Assembly (NCBI RefSeq): GCF_025716945.1
Contig: NZ_JAOVZT010000007.1
Location: 80,357-119,967 of the forward strand
Reading direction: 5' to 3'
Length of the DNA: 39,611 nucleotides
Source of the DNA: Geodermatophilus sp. YIM 151500
Lineage (GTDB): Bacteria; Actinomycetota; Actinomycetes; Mycobacteriales; Geodermatophilaceae
In this document: positions 1-7,909 of the stretch, in pieces
Layout: each line of letters opens with the position of its first letter
Position numbering within the stretch: the stretch's first letter is position 1
Translations under genes and position numbers: made by a program
Notes under the pieces: generated by a model
Database searches by the model: none
Told to the model about the DNA's origin: nothing
The model's input: only the letters and a program-made list of their open reading frames with translations

Positions 1-12
1 CCAGGCCCTCAC

Positions 13-50
13 CACAGCGCCCGTCCCCTTTCGCGGGGGCGGGCGCTGTG
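13..50. terminator. Strong hairpin at left edge
   Basis: An 11-bp perfect outer stem (13-23 with 40-50) continues through one T-G wobble into CCCC/GGGG (25-28 with 35-38), closing a 6-nt loop TTTCGC. There is no T-tract, as is usual for actinobacterial terminators. It probably ends a transcript entering from outside the window and insulates the gene that starts at 75. Confidence 0.7.
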
Positions 51-74
51 CTGTGCTTCGGCGGGGGTGGGGCC

Positions 75-683
75 GTGCGCATCGGCATCGTCGGCAGCGG
101 GCAGGTCGCGCGGGCGCTGGCGCGGGGGTACGCCGCCCACGGCCACCGGATCCGGCTGGGCACCCGGCAGGCGGAGGTCGAGGGCCTGCCGGTCGGCTCG
201 CCGGCCGAGGCCGTGCGGGACGCCGACCTCGTCGTCCTCGCGGTGCGCGGGACCGTGGCCGTCGACCTGGTGACCTCGCTGGCCGAGGCGCTCGAGGGCC
301 GCGTGCTGGTCGATGCGACCAATCCGCTCGAGGGGTCGACCGGTGTCCCGCGGCTGTTCGTCGGGCACACCGATTCGCTCGGCGAGCGGGTGCAGCGGGC
401 GGCCCCGCGCGCCCGCGTGGTCAAGGCCTACAACATCGTCGGCAACGCGCTGATGGTCGATCCGCAGCTGCCCGGCGGCCCCCCGACGATGTTCATCGCC
501 GGGGACGACGACGCCGCGAAGGCGACGGTCACCGGGCTGCTGCAGGAGACCGGCTGGGACGTCGCCGATCTGGGCGGCATCGAGGCCAGCCGGCTGCTGG
601 AACCGATGTGCCTGGCGTGGGTCGCCTACGGCGCCCGCACGGGCACCTGGTCGCACGCGCTCAAGCTGCTGCACGCAGACTGA
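75..683 (+). CDS. NAD(P)-binding oxidoreductase, F420-dependent NADP reductase-like
   Basis: A 202-residue single-domain Rossmann protein. The N-terminal V-R-I-G-I-V-G-S-G-Q-V-A stretch is a classical dinucleotide-binding loop, followed by LGTRQ after strand 2 and VDATNPL near residue 80; KAYNIVGN is typical of the family related to NADPH:F420 reductases (COG2085, PF03807). The expected activity is hydride transfer involving NADP(H), but the second substrate cannot be read from sequence. GTG at 75 was chosen over the upstream ATG at 48 because the Rossmann strand starts there and GGGGGTGGGG precedes it. The gene stands alone between a terminator and the convergent TetR gene, which ends 17 bp beyond its stop. 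Confidence 0.8.
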   Translation: MRIGIVGSGQVARALARGYAAHGHRIRLGTRQAEVEGLPVGSPAEAVRDADLVVLAVRGTVAVDLVTSLAEALEGRVLVDATNPLEGSTGVPRLFVGHTDSLGERVQRAAPRARVVKAYNIVGNALMVDPQLPGGPPTMFIAGDDDAAKATVTGLLQETGWDVADLGGIEASRLLEPMCLAWVAYGARTGTWSHALKLLHAD

Positions 684-700
684 CGGACGGCGGACGGCGG

Positions 701-1378
701 TCAGAGCCCGAGCAGGCCCGCCAGGTCGCCCATCGCGCGGTCGAAGAAGGCGTCGGCGTCCTGCACCGACCCGACGAAGTGGCCGAACAGCTCGAAGGAG
801 ACCGTCCCGTACAGGGCGCTCCAGGCGAGCAGGGCGCGCACGCGCACGGCGTCGTCGAGGTCCGGGTGGTCGCCGCCCAGGACGGCCGCGGCCTCGGCGC
901 TGACCACGCCCGGCAGGGCCTGTCCCGCTGCCGGCGGGAGGGTGCCGGCCCGGGCGGCGTCGCCGAGGATGCCGCCCAGCACCACGCCGACCCGGGCCGC
1001 GGCGGGCACCGTCTCCCGCGGCGCCGCGTAGCCCGGCACGGGTGTCCCGTAGAGCAGGGCGTACTCGTGCGGGTGCTCCCGCGCCCAGGCCCGGACGGCG
1101 CGGCAGACGGCCAGCCACCGCTCCCGCGGCGGTGCGCCGGGGTCGTCGGCGGCCTCGGCGGCGCCGCCCACGGCGTCGTACCCGTCGATGATCAGCCGGG
1201 TCAGCAGCTCGTCCCGGCTGGGGAAATAGCGGTACACCGCGGAGGACACCATGCCCATGTCGCGGGCGACCGCACGCAGCGACAGGGCCGCGGCGCCGAC
1301 CTCGGCCAGCTGGCGCCGGGCGGCGTCGGTGATCTCGGCGGTCAGCTCGGCGCGGACGCGTTCGCGGGCGGTGGGCAC
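701..1378 (-). CDS. TetR family transcriptional regulator
   Basis: A 225-residue one-component repressor. The N-terminal helix-turn-helix (about residues 14-60) ends in the typical S-S-A-V-Y-R-Y-F-P-S-R-D-E-L-L segment. The C-terminal half, with WSALYGTVSFELFGHF, looks like the WHG-type TetR ligand-binding domain. A start at 1378 gives CAGGAT, 6 nt, GTG, which fits leaderless transcription; the tandem GTG at 1381 is only 3 nt from that hexamer. It is divergent from the epimerase at 1516 and probably controls it through the palindrome at 1470-1486. The ligand is unknown. Confidence 0.88.
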   Translation of the reverse strand: MPTARERVRAELTAEITDAARRQLAEVGAAALSLRAVARDMGMVSSAVYRYFPSRDELLTRLIIDGYDAVGGAAEAADDPGAPPRERWLAVCRAVRAWAREHPHEYALLYGTPVPGYAAPRETVPAAARVGVVLGGILGDAARAGTLPPAAGQALPGVVSAEAAAVLGGDHPDLDDAVRVRALLAWSALYGTVSFELFGHFVGSVQDADAFFDRAMGDLAGLLGL

Positions 1379-1384
1379 CACCGC

Positions 1385-1390
1385 ATCCTG
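1385..1390 (-). promoter_or_regulatory. Probable -10 element of the TetR gene
   Basis: CAGGAT on the minus strand lies 6 nt before GTG 1378. An 8-bp palindrome GTCATGAC (1390-1397) abuts it and could be an autoregulatory site. Confidence 0.4.
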
Positions 1391-1429
1391 TCATGACGAG
1401 AGCAGCGATCGCAATAGTGACGGGTGCTC

Positions 1430-1459
1430 TTGACAGGCTGACAGCTTCTCTGCGAGCAT
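1430..1459 (+). promoter_or_regulatory. Probable sigma-70 promoter of the epimerase gene
   Basis: A consensus TTGACA (1430-1435) is followed after 18 nt by GAGCAT (1454-1459), a partial -10. Transcription would begin near 1466, at the edge of the palindrome 1470-1486. Confidence 0.5.
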
Positions 1460-1469
1460 CGATTCTGAA

Positions 1470-1486
1470 CGAGAGCGACGCTCTCG
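1470..1486. promoter_or_regulatory. Candidate TetR operator
   Basis: A perfect 8-bp inverted repeat CGAGAGCG-A-CGCTCTCG centred on 1478 lies just downstream of the predicted start site of the epimerase promoter and between the two divergent genes. Its size and symmetry fit a TetR-family operator acting as a roadblock. Confidence 0.6.
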
Positions 1487-1515
1487 CATGCGGGGGTACG
1501 AGGAGGAGTTCGGCC

Positions 1516-2454
1516 ATGGCACTGCACGTCGTCGTCGGCAAGGGCCCGGTCGGCACGACCACCGCCCGGTTGCTGGCCGAGCGCGGTCACCGCGTGCGCG
1601 TCCTGTCGCGCAGCGGAGGGCGCAGCACCGGCGCGGTCGAACACCGGCGGGTCGACGCGGCCGACGCCGCCGAGCTCACCGCCGCGGCGGAGGGCGCCGC
1701 GGCGTTGTACAACGCCGTCAACCCGGCCTACACCCGCTGGGCCGCCGACTGGCCGCCGGTCGCGCAGGCCCTGCTGGCCGCGGCCGAGCGCACCGGCGCC
1801 GTGCTCGTGACGATGTCGAACCTGTACGTCTACGGCCGACCGTCCGGCCCGATGACGCCGGAGTCGCCGCTGGCCGCCGCCGACACCAAGGGCCGGGTCC
1901 GCCGCGAGATGTGGCTGGACGCGCTCGCCGCCCACGCGGCCGGCCGCATCCGGACGACCGAGGCGCGGGCCGCCGACTTCGTCGGCCCCCAGGTGCCGCC
2001 CGCGCACTCGCACCTGGTCCGGCAGCTCGGCACGCTGCGTCGGGGCCGCCGCGCCTGGGTGATCGGCGATCCGGACGTGCCCCGCAGCTGGGCCTACCTC
2101 CCCGACGTCGCCGCCACCCTGGTCACCCTCGGCACCGACGAGCGGGCGCACGGCCGGGCCTGGCACGTGCCGGTCGACCGGCCGCGCTCCCAGCGCCAGG
2201 CGCTGGGCGACCTCGCCGCCGCGATGGGCGTGCCCGCGGTGCCGGTGAGCGGCGTGCCGTGGTCGGTGCTGCGCGCGCTGGGGCCGATCTGGCCGATGGC
2301 CCGCGAGCTCGTCGACGTCCGGCACCAGTTCGACCAGCCGTACGTCACCGACGCGACCTCGACCACGGCCACCTTCGGCCTGACGGCCACCTCCTGGGAC
2401 CAGGTGGTCGCCGACACCGTGGGCGCCGCCCGCGAGCCCGATCGCAGCCGGTGA
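1516..2454 (+). CDS. NAD-dependent epimerase/dehydratase-fold protein
   Basis: A 312-residue extended short-chain dehydrogenase. The nucleotide loop is VVVGKGPVGTT at residues 4-14, an unusual form of GxxGxxG. A Ser-Asn-Leu-Tyr-Val-Tyr-Gly segment near residue 100 matches the active-site strand of this family, although a clean YxxxK is not obvious, so it may be an NADP-binding reductase-like member. ATG 1516 is preceded by AGGAGGAG at optimal spacing, which excludes the longer reading from 1393. The substrate is unknown. The divergent TetR gene and the palindromic operator suggest induction by a small molecule. Confidence 0.82.
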   Translation: MALHVVVGKGPVGTTTARLLAERGHRVRVLSRSGGRSTGAVEHRRVDAADAAELTAAAEGAAALYNAVNPAYTRWAADWPPVAQALLAAAERTGAVLVTMSNLYVYGRPSGPMTPESPLAAADTKGRVRREMWLDALAAHAAGRIRTTEARAADFVGPQVPPAHSHLVRQLGTLRRGRRAWVIGDPDVPRSWAYLPDVAATLVTLGTDERAHGRAWHVPVDRPRSQRQALGDLAAAMGVPAVPVSGVPWSVLRALGPIWPMARELVDVRHQFDQPYVTDATSTTATFGLTATSWDQVVADTVGAAREPDRSR

Positions 2455-2466
2455 CGTCCTCCGTCC

Positions 2467-2472
2467 TACCGT
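2467..2472 (+). promoter_or_regulatory. Probable -10 of the microprotein/nitrobindin/DUF885 operon
   Basis: TACCGT lies 7 nt before ATG 2480 with no room for a ribosome-binding site, which predicts a leaderless mRNA. It falls 12 nt after the epimerase stop codon. Confidence 0.5.
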
Positions 2473-2479
2473 GGGCGGC

Positions 2480-2584
2480 ATGGTCTCCGCCTGGCTGTTC
2501 GTGGTGCTCGCCGTCCTGGCGGCCCTGGCCTGCGCCGCCGGCGCGTACCGGCTGGCCCGCCGGCCGCGGGGCGTCCGCCGGTGA
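2480..2584 (+). CDS. 34-residue single-span membrane microprotein
   Basis: ATG 2480 to TGA 2584 encodes a 34-residue peptide. Residues 4-24 (AWLFVVLAVLAALACAAGAY) form one hydrophobic helix and the last ten residues hold six arginines, so an N-out/C-in orientation is expected by the positive-inside rule. The gene starts 7 nt after TACCGT, and its TGA overlaps the GTG of the nitrobindin-like gene (GTGA at 2581-2584). This arrangement argues for real translation and for coupling to the next gene. No family is recognised. It could act as a membrane adaptor or mainly as a translated leader for the genes that follow. Confidence 0.6.
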   Translation: MVSAWLFVVLAVLAALACAAGAYRLARRPRGVRR

Positions 2585-3114
2585 CCGGGCCGACCGAGCT
2601 GCCCGTCCCCGACACCGTCGACGTCCGCAGCGGACCCGACGTCGCGACCGAGCTGCTGGCCCTGCTCCCGCTGCTCGGTGAGTGGCACGGGGAGGGGCAG
2701 GCGGCCGGGGCGGGCGGTGACCACCGGTTCGGCCAGTGGCTGCGCTTCAGCCACGACGGCCGGGGGTTCCTGGCCTACGAGTCGCGGACCTGGCGGCTGA
2801 CCGACGACGGCGCGGTCGCGGGTGCCGACGCCCGGGAGTCCGGATTCTGGCGGCCACGCGGCGCCGACGACGTCGAGCTGCTGGTCAGCAACCCGGACGG
2901 GCTGGTCGAGCTCTACGTCGGGCGGGCCCGGACGACGACCTCCTGGGAGCTCACCAGCGACGTGATCGCCCGCACCCCCGACGCGCCCCCCGTCGACCGG
3001 GCCACGCGGCTCTACGGCATCGTCGACGGCGCGCTGATGTACGCGATCGACCGGGCCGGGGGAGACCAGCCGCTGCGCCCGACCATGTCCGCCCGCCTGG
3101 AGCGGCTGCGATGA
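2581..3114 (+). CDS. Nitrobindin-like/FABP-like beta-barrel protein
   Basis: A 177-residue protein of the heme-binding beta-barrel (nitrobindin, formerly DUF1794) family, resembling M. tuberculosis Rv0813c. GEWHGEG at residues 33-39 is the family signature GxWxGxG, followed by FGQWLRFSHDG and the E-S-R-T-W-R-L strand. Nitrobindins bind ferric heme through a C-terminal histidine in a P-H-L-S-A-R-L context. Here that segment reads P-T-M-S-A-R-L (T168 in place of His), so heme binding may be lost or altered. The start overlaps the upstream microprotein stop and the end overlaps the DUF885 start, so all three are probably co-translated. Confidence 0.85.
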   Translation: MTGPTELPVPDTVDVRSGPDVATELLALLPLLGEWHGEGQAAGAGGDHRFGQWLRFSHDGRGFLAYESRTWRLTDDGAVAGADARESGFWRPRGADDVELLVSNPDGLVELYVGRARTTTSWELTSDVIARTPDAPPVDRATRLYGIVDGALMYAIDRAGGDQPLRPTMSARLERLR

Positions 3115-4802
3115 CGACGGCCGCACCCCCGACCACTCCGCGCCAGCTCGCCGACCGCTACGTCGACGCCGTCTGCGACCTCGACCCGATCGTCGCGACG
3201 TCCCTGGGGACCCGCCCCGGTGACGACCGGCTGCCCGACTGCTCGCCGGACGGCCTCGAGGCCGAGGCCGACCTGGCCCGCCGCACGCTCGCCGGGCTGG
3301 ACGCGCTCGGCGCGGACGGCGATCCGGTGGAGCGGCGCTGCGCCCGGCTGCTCCGCGAGCGGCTGGGCGCCCAGCTGGCCGTGCACGAGGCCGGGGAGGG
3401 GTACCGCGCGCTGTCCAACCTGTTCAGCCCCGTGCACTCGGTGCGGCAGGTGTTCATGCTGATGCCGACCGCCACGCGCGGTGATTGGGCGGTGATCGCC
3501 CGCCGCTTGGCCCGCGTGCCGGCGGCCTACGCCGGCTACCGCGCCACGCTGGAGGAGGGCGCCCGGCGCGGGTTGTTCGCCGCGCCGCGCCAGGTCGCCG
3601 CGGTCGTCGGCCAGCTCGACGACTGGCTGGCCGGCCCCTGGTTCGCGAGCTTCGCCGCCGCCGGCCCGGACGAGCTGCGCAGCGAGCTAGACCGGGCGGC
3701 CGCGGCGGCGGACGGGGCGGTGGCCGACGTGCGCGACCACCTGCGCGACCGCTACGGGCCGCGGGCCGAGGGGACGCCGGACGCCGTGGGCCGGGACCGC
3801 TACGCGGTGGCCGCCCGCCGCTGGACCGGGTCGGACCTGGGCGCCCGCGGTGGGCTCGAGGAGGCCTACGCCTGGGGATGGGCCGAACACCGGCGGCTCC
3901 TGGCCGAGCAGCGGGCCGCCGCCGAGCAGGTGCTGCCCGGCGCGACGCCGCTGGAGGCGATGCGCTGGCTCGACGTGCACGGCGAGGCGGTCGAGGGCGT
4001 CGAGGCCGTCCGGCGGCGGCTGCAGGCGCTGATGGACGACACGATCGACGCCGTCGACGGCACCCACTTCGACCTGGCCGGGCCGGTGCGCCGGGTCGAG
4101 GCGATGATCGCGCCCGAAGGCAGCGCCGCGGCGCCGTACTACTCGCGGCCCGCGCAGGACTTCTCCCGGCCCGGCCGCACCTGGCTGCCCACGCTCGGCC
4201 GCACCCGCTTCCCGCTGTGGGACCTGGTCTCCACCTGGTACCACGAGGGCGTCCCCGGCCACCACCTGCAGCTGGCCCAGTGGGCCTACGTCTCCGGGCA
4301 GCTGTCGACGTACCAGGCCTCGCTGGGCTCGGTGGGCGCGAACGTCGAGGGCTGGGCCCTCTACGCCGAGCGGCTGATGGACGAACTGGGCTACTTCACC
4401 GATCCCGGGGAGCGGCTGGGCTACCTCGACGCCCAGCAGATGCGGGCCGTGCGCGTGGTGGTCGACATCGGCATGCACCTGGGCCTGCCGGTACCCGACG
4501 ACGCCCAGGGGGCCGTCGCCGACGCCCGCGGCCGGCCGTGGACGCCGCAGCTCGCCCGGGCCTTCTTCGGCGAGAACTGCGGACGGGGCGCGGCCTTCCT
4601 CGACAGCGAGCTGGTCCGCTACCTCGGCATCCCGGGGCAGGCGATCAGCTACAAGCTCGGCGAGCGCGCCTGGCTGACCGGTCGGGAGGCCGCCCGCCGC
4701 AACCGCGGCGCCGGCTTCGACCTGCGGGCGTGGCACATGGCGGCGCTCTCCCAGGGGTCGCTCGGCCTGGACGACCTGGCCGACGAGCTCGCGCAGCTGT
4801 AG
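3111..4802 (+). CDS. DUF885 family zinc metallopeptidase-like protein
   Basis: A 563-residue member of the DUF885 (PF05960) family. The gluzincin-type zinc motif is extended as H378-E-G-V-P-G-H-H385, followed by EGWALYAERLMDELG, which supplies the conserved downstream glutamate. No signal peptide is visible, so the protein is probably cytoplasmic. Characterised relatives are few and the substrate is not known; peptidase activity is inferred from the motif only. ATG 3111 overlaps the preceding stop as ATGA, giving translational coupling. The same-frame reading upstream of 3111 lies inside the nitrobindin-like gene and is not real. A hairpin 14 bp after the stop ends the operon. Confidence 0.88.
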   Translation: MTTAAPPTTPRQLADRYVDAVCDLDPIVATSLGTRPGDDRLPDCSPDGLEAEADLARRTLAGLDALGADGDPVERRCARLLRERLGAQLAVHEAGEGYRALSNLFSPVHSVRQVFMLMPTATRGDWAVIARRLARVPAAYAGYRATLEEGARRGLFAAPRQVAAVVGQLDDWLAGPWFASFAAAGPDELRSELDRAAAAADGAVADVRDHLRDRYGPRAEGTPDAVGRDRYAVAARRWTGSDLGARGGLEEAYAWGWAEHRRLLAEQRAAAEQVLPGATPLEAMRWLDVHGEAVEGVEAVRRRLQALMDDTIDAVDGTHFDLAGPVRRVEAMIAPEGSAAAPYYSRPAQDFSRPGRTWLPTLGRTRFPLWDLVSTWYHEGVPGHHLQLAQWAYVSGQLSTYQASLGSVGANVEGWALYAERLMDELGYFTDPGERLGYLDAQQMRAVRVVVDIGMHLGLPVPDDAQGAVADARGRPWTPQLARAFFGENCGRGAAFLDSELVRYLGIPGQAISYKLGERAWLTGREAARRNRGAGFDLRAWHMAALSQGSLGLDDLADELAQL

Positions 4803-4815
4803 CCGGCCGGTCCGA

Positions 4816-4843
4816 CCGGCGGACCCGCCGACGGGTCCGCCGG
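4816..4843. terminator. Bidirectional terminator hairpin
   Basis: An 11-bp perfect stem (CCGGCGGACCC with GGGTCCGCCGG) around a 6-nt loop lies between the DUF885 stop (4802) and the convergent gene ending at 4858. It can serve both directions. Confidence 0.7.
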
Positions 4844-4857
4844 GGGAGTGGTCGCGC

Positions 4858-5442
4858 TCAGCCGGTCGGCGACCCGGTCGCCGACCGGGACGGCGTGGTC
4901 GCGTCCGTGCCGCCGGTGTCGTCGTCCGTGCCGGTGGCGGGCGTGTCGGTGGCGGGCGTGTCGGTGGGCAGCGGCCGCCCCGGGGCGACGTCGCTGGGCG
5001 GAGCGGCACCCGGCCCGACCTCGGTGGACACCCGGCAGGCGTCCAAGCCCGTCTCGAGGCGGTCCTGCAGCGGGATGAGCCGCCGCACCACCTCGTCGAG
5101 CGCGGCGGCGTCGAGGTCGGCGGCGGCCCGCCCGAGGTCGTCGAGGACCAGGAAGGTGTCCTGCGCGGCGTTCACCGCGCCCAGGCAGGGACCGTTCACG
5201 ACGAACTGCGCCGACGCCCCCTCCGGGGGCAGCGCCCCGCCGGGCACGCCGCCCTCGCCCGCGCCGCCGGGGCCGGCCTCCACCACGACCGGCCCGGCCG
5301 ACAGCAGGCCGACGGCCAGCCCACCGGCCACCAGCCCGGCCACGAAGACGACCGCGGCGAGCAGCCCGGCCCGGACCGGGCCGAGGCCCCGCCCGCGCGC
5401 GGCCGGTGGCGCCTGTCCGGTCTGGTCAGCCGTCCGGGCCAT
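4858..5442 (-). CDS. Membrane-anchored extracytoplasmic protein with two cysteines, unknown function
   Basis: A 194-residue protein with no recognised family. Residues 1-24 are polar and basic, residues 25-50 form one transmembrane helix, and the rest should lie outside the membrane. Two cysteines, C86 and C136, flank a helical region (about 90-135) and could form a disulfide closing a helical hairpin. The tail from 141 is rich in Thr, Asp, Pro and Gly, including repeated PATDT units encoded by a 15-bp imperfect tandem repeat at 4931-4969. GGGAGGA precedes the ATG at 5442. It is divergent from the MMPL gene, hinting at a cell-envelope role. Confidence 0.65.
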   Translation of the reverse strand: MARTADQTGQAPPAARGRGLGPVRAGLLAAVVFVAGLVAGGLAVGLLSAGPVVVEAGPGGAGEGGVPGGALPPEGASAQFVVNGPCLGAVNAAQDTFLVLDDLGRAAADLDAAALDEVVRRLIPLQDRLETGLDACRVSTEVGPGAAPPSDVAPGRPLPTDTPATDTPATGTDDDTGGTDATTPSRSATGSPTG

Positions 5443-5476
5443 CGTCGTCCTCCCTGCGCGCGCTGCCGACCGGTCC

Positions 5477-5482
5477 TAGTCT
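5477..5482 (+). promoter_or_regulatory. Candidate -10 of the MMPL gene
   Basis: TAGTCT lies in the 97-bp divergent gap, about 57 nt upstream of the MMPL GTG. The minus strand at the same place reads TAGGAC and could serve the divergent gene. No clear -35 element is seen for either. Confidence 0.3.
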
Positions 5483-5539
5483 TCGCCACAGGGCGGTGCC
5501 CGGCGAGCGGGGACCCGACCGGCGGACGGGGGTGGCGCG

Positions 5540-7909
5540 GTGCCCCGGCGCTCCCCGCTGCGGAGCGTGGTGGCGCTGCCGCGCGGCCTGCTGCGGGGGG
5601 CGGCCCGCGCGTTCCGGGCCCTCGTCGTCTCGGGGCGCTGGCTGGTGGTCGCCGTCTGGCTGGGGGGAGCGGTCTTCGCCGTCCTCAACCCCGTGCCCGG
5701 TGACAGCGGCGGCTCCGGCGACCTGAGCAGCCTGCTGCCGCCCGGGAGCGAGGCCGTGGAGGTGCAGCAGCGCTCGCTGGAGCTCTTCCAGGTGCCGGTG
5801 CTGTCCGACACCTCGGTGGTCGTGCACGACCCCGGCGGCCTGTCGGTGCTCACCCGCGCCGACGTGACCCTGCGGGCGCTGGCCCAGACGCAGGCCTACC
5901 TCCGCGGTGACATCCCGCGGCAGCGCGGCGAGATCATCGGCGCCGTCCCCGTGCCCACGTCGACGAGCGAGACGGCCGTCACCTACCTCTACATCTCGCC
6001 GTACACGTCGCTGGCGAACACCGCGGCACTGGGCCGGCAGTACGCCACGCACTTCGAGAGCCTGCGCGGTGTCGACACCTACGTGACCGGGGTGGTCCCC
6101 GCCCAGGTCCAGCAGGCCTACCACCTGGAGCAGCGGCTGCGGCTGTTCGAGATCGCCACCCTGGTGCTCATCACGGTGATCGTCGCGATCACGTTCCGGT
6201 CGGTGGTGGCCCCGCTGGTCGTGCTGTTCACCGCGACGCTGGGCTACTTCGTCGCGACCTGGGTGCTCGGCCAGCTCGCCGCCGTCTACGGCTTCGCCCT
6301 GCCCGAGCAGCTGCAGCCGCTCCTGGCCGCGCTGCTCATCGGCGTGGTCACCGACTACTGCGTGCTGTTCTTCTCCGGCTTTCGCCGGCAGCTGGGCCGG
6401 GGCCTGGACCGGCGCGAGGCGGCCCGGCGGACGGTGCTCACCGAGGGCCCGATCGTGGCCGTCGCCGGGCTCACCGTGGCCGGCGGGACCGCGGCGCTGC
6501 TGGCCGCCAACTTCGAGCTGTTCCGCGCCTTCGGGCCGGCGCTGGCGCTGACCGTCGTCGTCGGCGTCGTGGTCTCGGTGACCCTCGTCCCGGCGGTCAT
6601 GGCCATCCTCGGATCGCGGCTGTTCTTCTCGCCGGGCGGCCGCGACGTCGCCACGCCGGCGGGCCGCGGCCCGAGCCGGGCCACCCGCTGGCTCGCCCGG
6701 GTCGTGTCCCGCAAGGCCGGCGCCGCGGTGGCCCTGCTGTTCAGCCTGGCGCTGCTGGTGCCGGCCGCGCTGCCGCTCCTGGAGATGCGCATCGACGTCT
6801 CGTTCACCTCCGAGCTGCCCGACGACGACCCGGTGCTGCGGGGGGCGCGGGTGCTCGACGAGTCCGGCGTCCGGGGGGTGGTGGCGCCGACGGAGGTGAT
6901 CGTCGAGGGCCGGGACCTCTTCGCCCAGCGCCCGGAGCTGGAGGTGCTGCAGGGGCTGCTCGCCGCCCTGCCCGGGGTGGCCGAGGTGATCGGGCCGGCG
7001 CAGAACCCGTTCGAGGACCGCTACGGCATCGTCTTCTCCCGCGACGGCGACGCGGCCCGCTTCGTGGTGATCTTCGACAGCGATCCGCTGGGCGCGCCGG
7101 CCATCGAGGACTACCAGCGGCTGCGGAGCTCGCTCGACGGCCTGCTGGACGCGGCCGGCCTGGAGGGTGCCACGGCCGCCGCCACCGGGCAGACCGCGAT
7201 CGCCTCGGAGCTGGCCGACCTCACCCGCGAGAACCTCTGGCTCACGCTGCTGGCCGCGCTGGTCGTCGAGCTGGTGATCCTCGCCGTCTACCTGCGGGCG
7301 CTCGTCGCGCCGCTGTTCCTGCTGGCGTCCAGCGCCCTGGGGGTCGCCGCCTCGCTGGGGCTCACGGTCGTGCTCTTCCAGGGCGTGCTCAGCAACCCGG
7401 GGCTGATCTTCTTCGCGCCGTTCACCACGGCGGTGCTGCTGCTCGCCCTCGGTTCGGACTACAACGTGTTCGCCGTCGGCTCGATCTGGGACGAGGCCCG
7501 GCGCCGGCCGCTCAGCGAGGCCATCGCGGTGGCCATGCCCAACACCGCCCGCGCCATCAGCGCGGCCGGGGTCATCCTGGCCGCGACCTTCGCGATGGTC
7601 GCCATCATCCCGCTTGGCCTGTTCCGCCAGATCGCGTTCACCATGGCCGTGGGCCTGCTGCTCGACACCTTCCTCATCCGCCCGGTGCTGACCCCTGCCC
7701 TGCTCACCCTGCTCGGGCGGACGTCCAGCTGGCCGAGCCGGCGGATCCGCGTCCGCCGCGGCCCGGTCTCCGCCGAGGAGCAGGCCCGCCTCATGGCGGC
7801 CCCGGGCGGCGGCGCCGCGTTCGGCCGGGACGCAGCGGCCCCGGACGCCGGCGGGGAGGCCCCGGAGGGTGACCGGCAGGTCGCGGCGGCGGGCGGGCAG
7901 ACCCGGTGA
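5540..7909 (+). CDS. MMPL family RND-type lipid transporter
   Basis: A 789-residue membrane transporter with the duplicated MMPL layout: one helix near residue 35, a periplasmic domain to about 195, a helix cluster, a second extracytoplasmic domain (about 415-560), and a second helix cluster. Key proton-relay Asp-Tyr pairs of MmpL proteins are present in both halves: GVVTDYCVLFF and LGSDYNVFAVG. Family members export cell-envelope lipids or small molecules using proton motive force. The C-terminal 70 residues are polar and cytoplasmic. GTG 5540 follows GGGGGTGG. The stop overlaps the start of the LmeA-like gene as GTGA, so the two proteins are made together. Confidence 0.9.
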   Translation: MPRRSPLRSVVALPRGLLRGAARAFRALVVSGRWLVVAVWLGGAVFAVLNPVPGDSGGSGDLSSLLPPGSEAVEVQQRSLELFQVPVLSDTSVVVHDPGGLSVLTRADVTLRALAQTQAYLRGDIPRQRGEIIGAVPVPTSTSETAVTYLYISPYTSLANTAALGRQYATHFESLRGVDTYVTGVVPAQVQQAYHLEQRLRLFEIATLVLITVIVAITFRSVVAPLVVLFTATLGYFVATWVLGQLAAVYGFALPEQLQPLLAALLIGVVTDYCVLFFSGFRRQLGRGLDRREAARRTVLTEGPIVAVAGLTVAGGTAALLAANFELFRAFGPALALTVVVGVVVSVTLVPAVMAILGSRLFFSPGGRDVATPAGRGPSRATRWLARVVSRKAGAAVALLFSLALLVPAALPLLEMRIDVSFTSELPDDDPVLRGARVLDESGVRGVVAPTEVIVEGRDLFAQRPELEVLQGLLAALPGVAEVIGPAQNPFEDRYGIVFSRDGDAARFVVIFDSDPLGAPAIEDYQRLRSSLDGLLDAAGLEGATAAATGQTAIASELADLTRENLWLTLLAALVVELVILAVYLRALVAPLFLLASSALGVAASLGLTVVLFQGVLSNPGLIFFAPFTTAVLLLALGSDYNVFAVGSIWDEARRRPLSEAIAVAMPNTARAISAAGVILAATFAMVAIIPLGLFRQIAFTMAVGLLLDTFLIRPVLTPALLTLLGRTSSWPSRRIRVRRGPVSAEEQARLMAAPGGGAAFGRDAAAPDAGGEAPEGDRQVAAAGGQTR

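Noticed and set aside
9-3126. Long minus-strand open readings (517 and 594 residues) over the first genes
   Set aside because: They are third-position shadows of GC-rich plus-strand genes, with Arg/Gly/Pro-rich low-complexity translation and no recognisable domain.
4931-4969. 15-bp tandem repeat as a CRISPR-like or minisatellite array
   Set aside because: Only about 2.6 imperfect units inside a coding region; it encodes PATDT repeats of a disordered tail.
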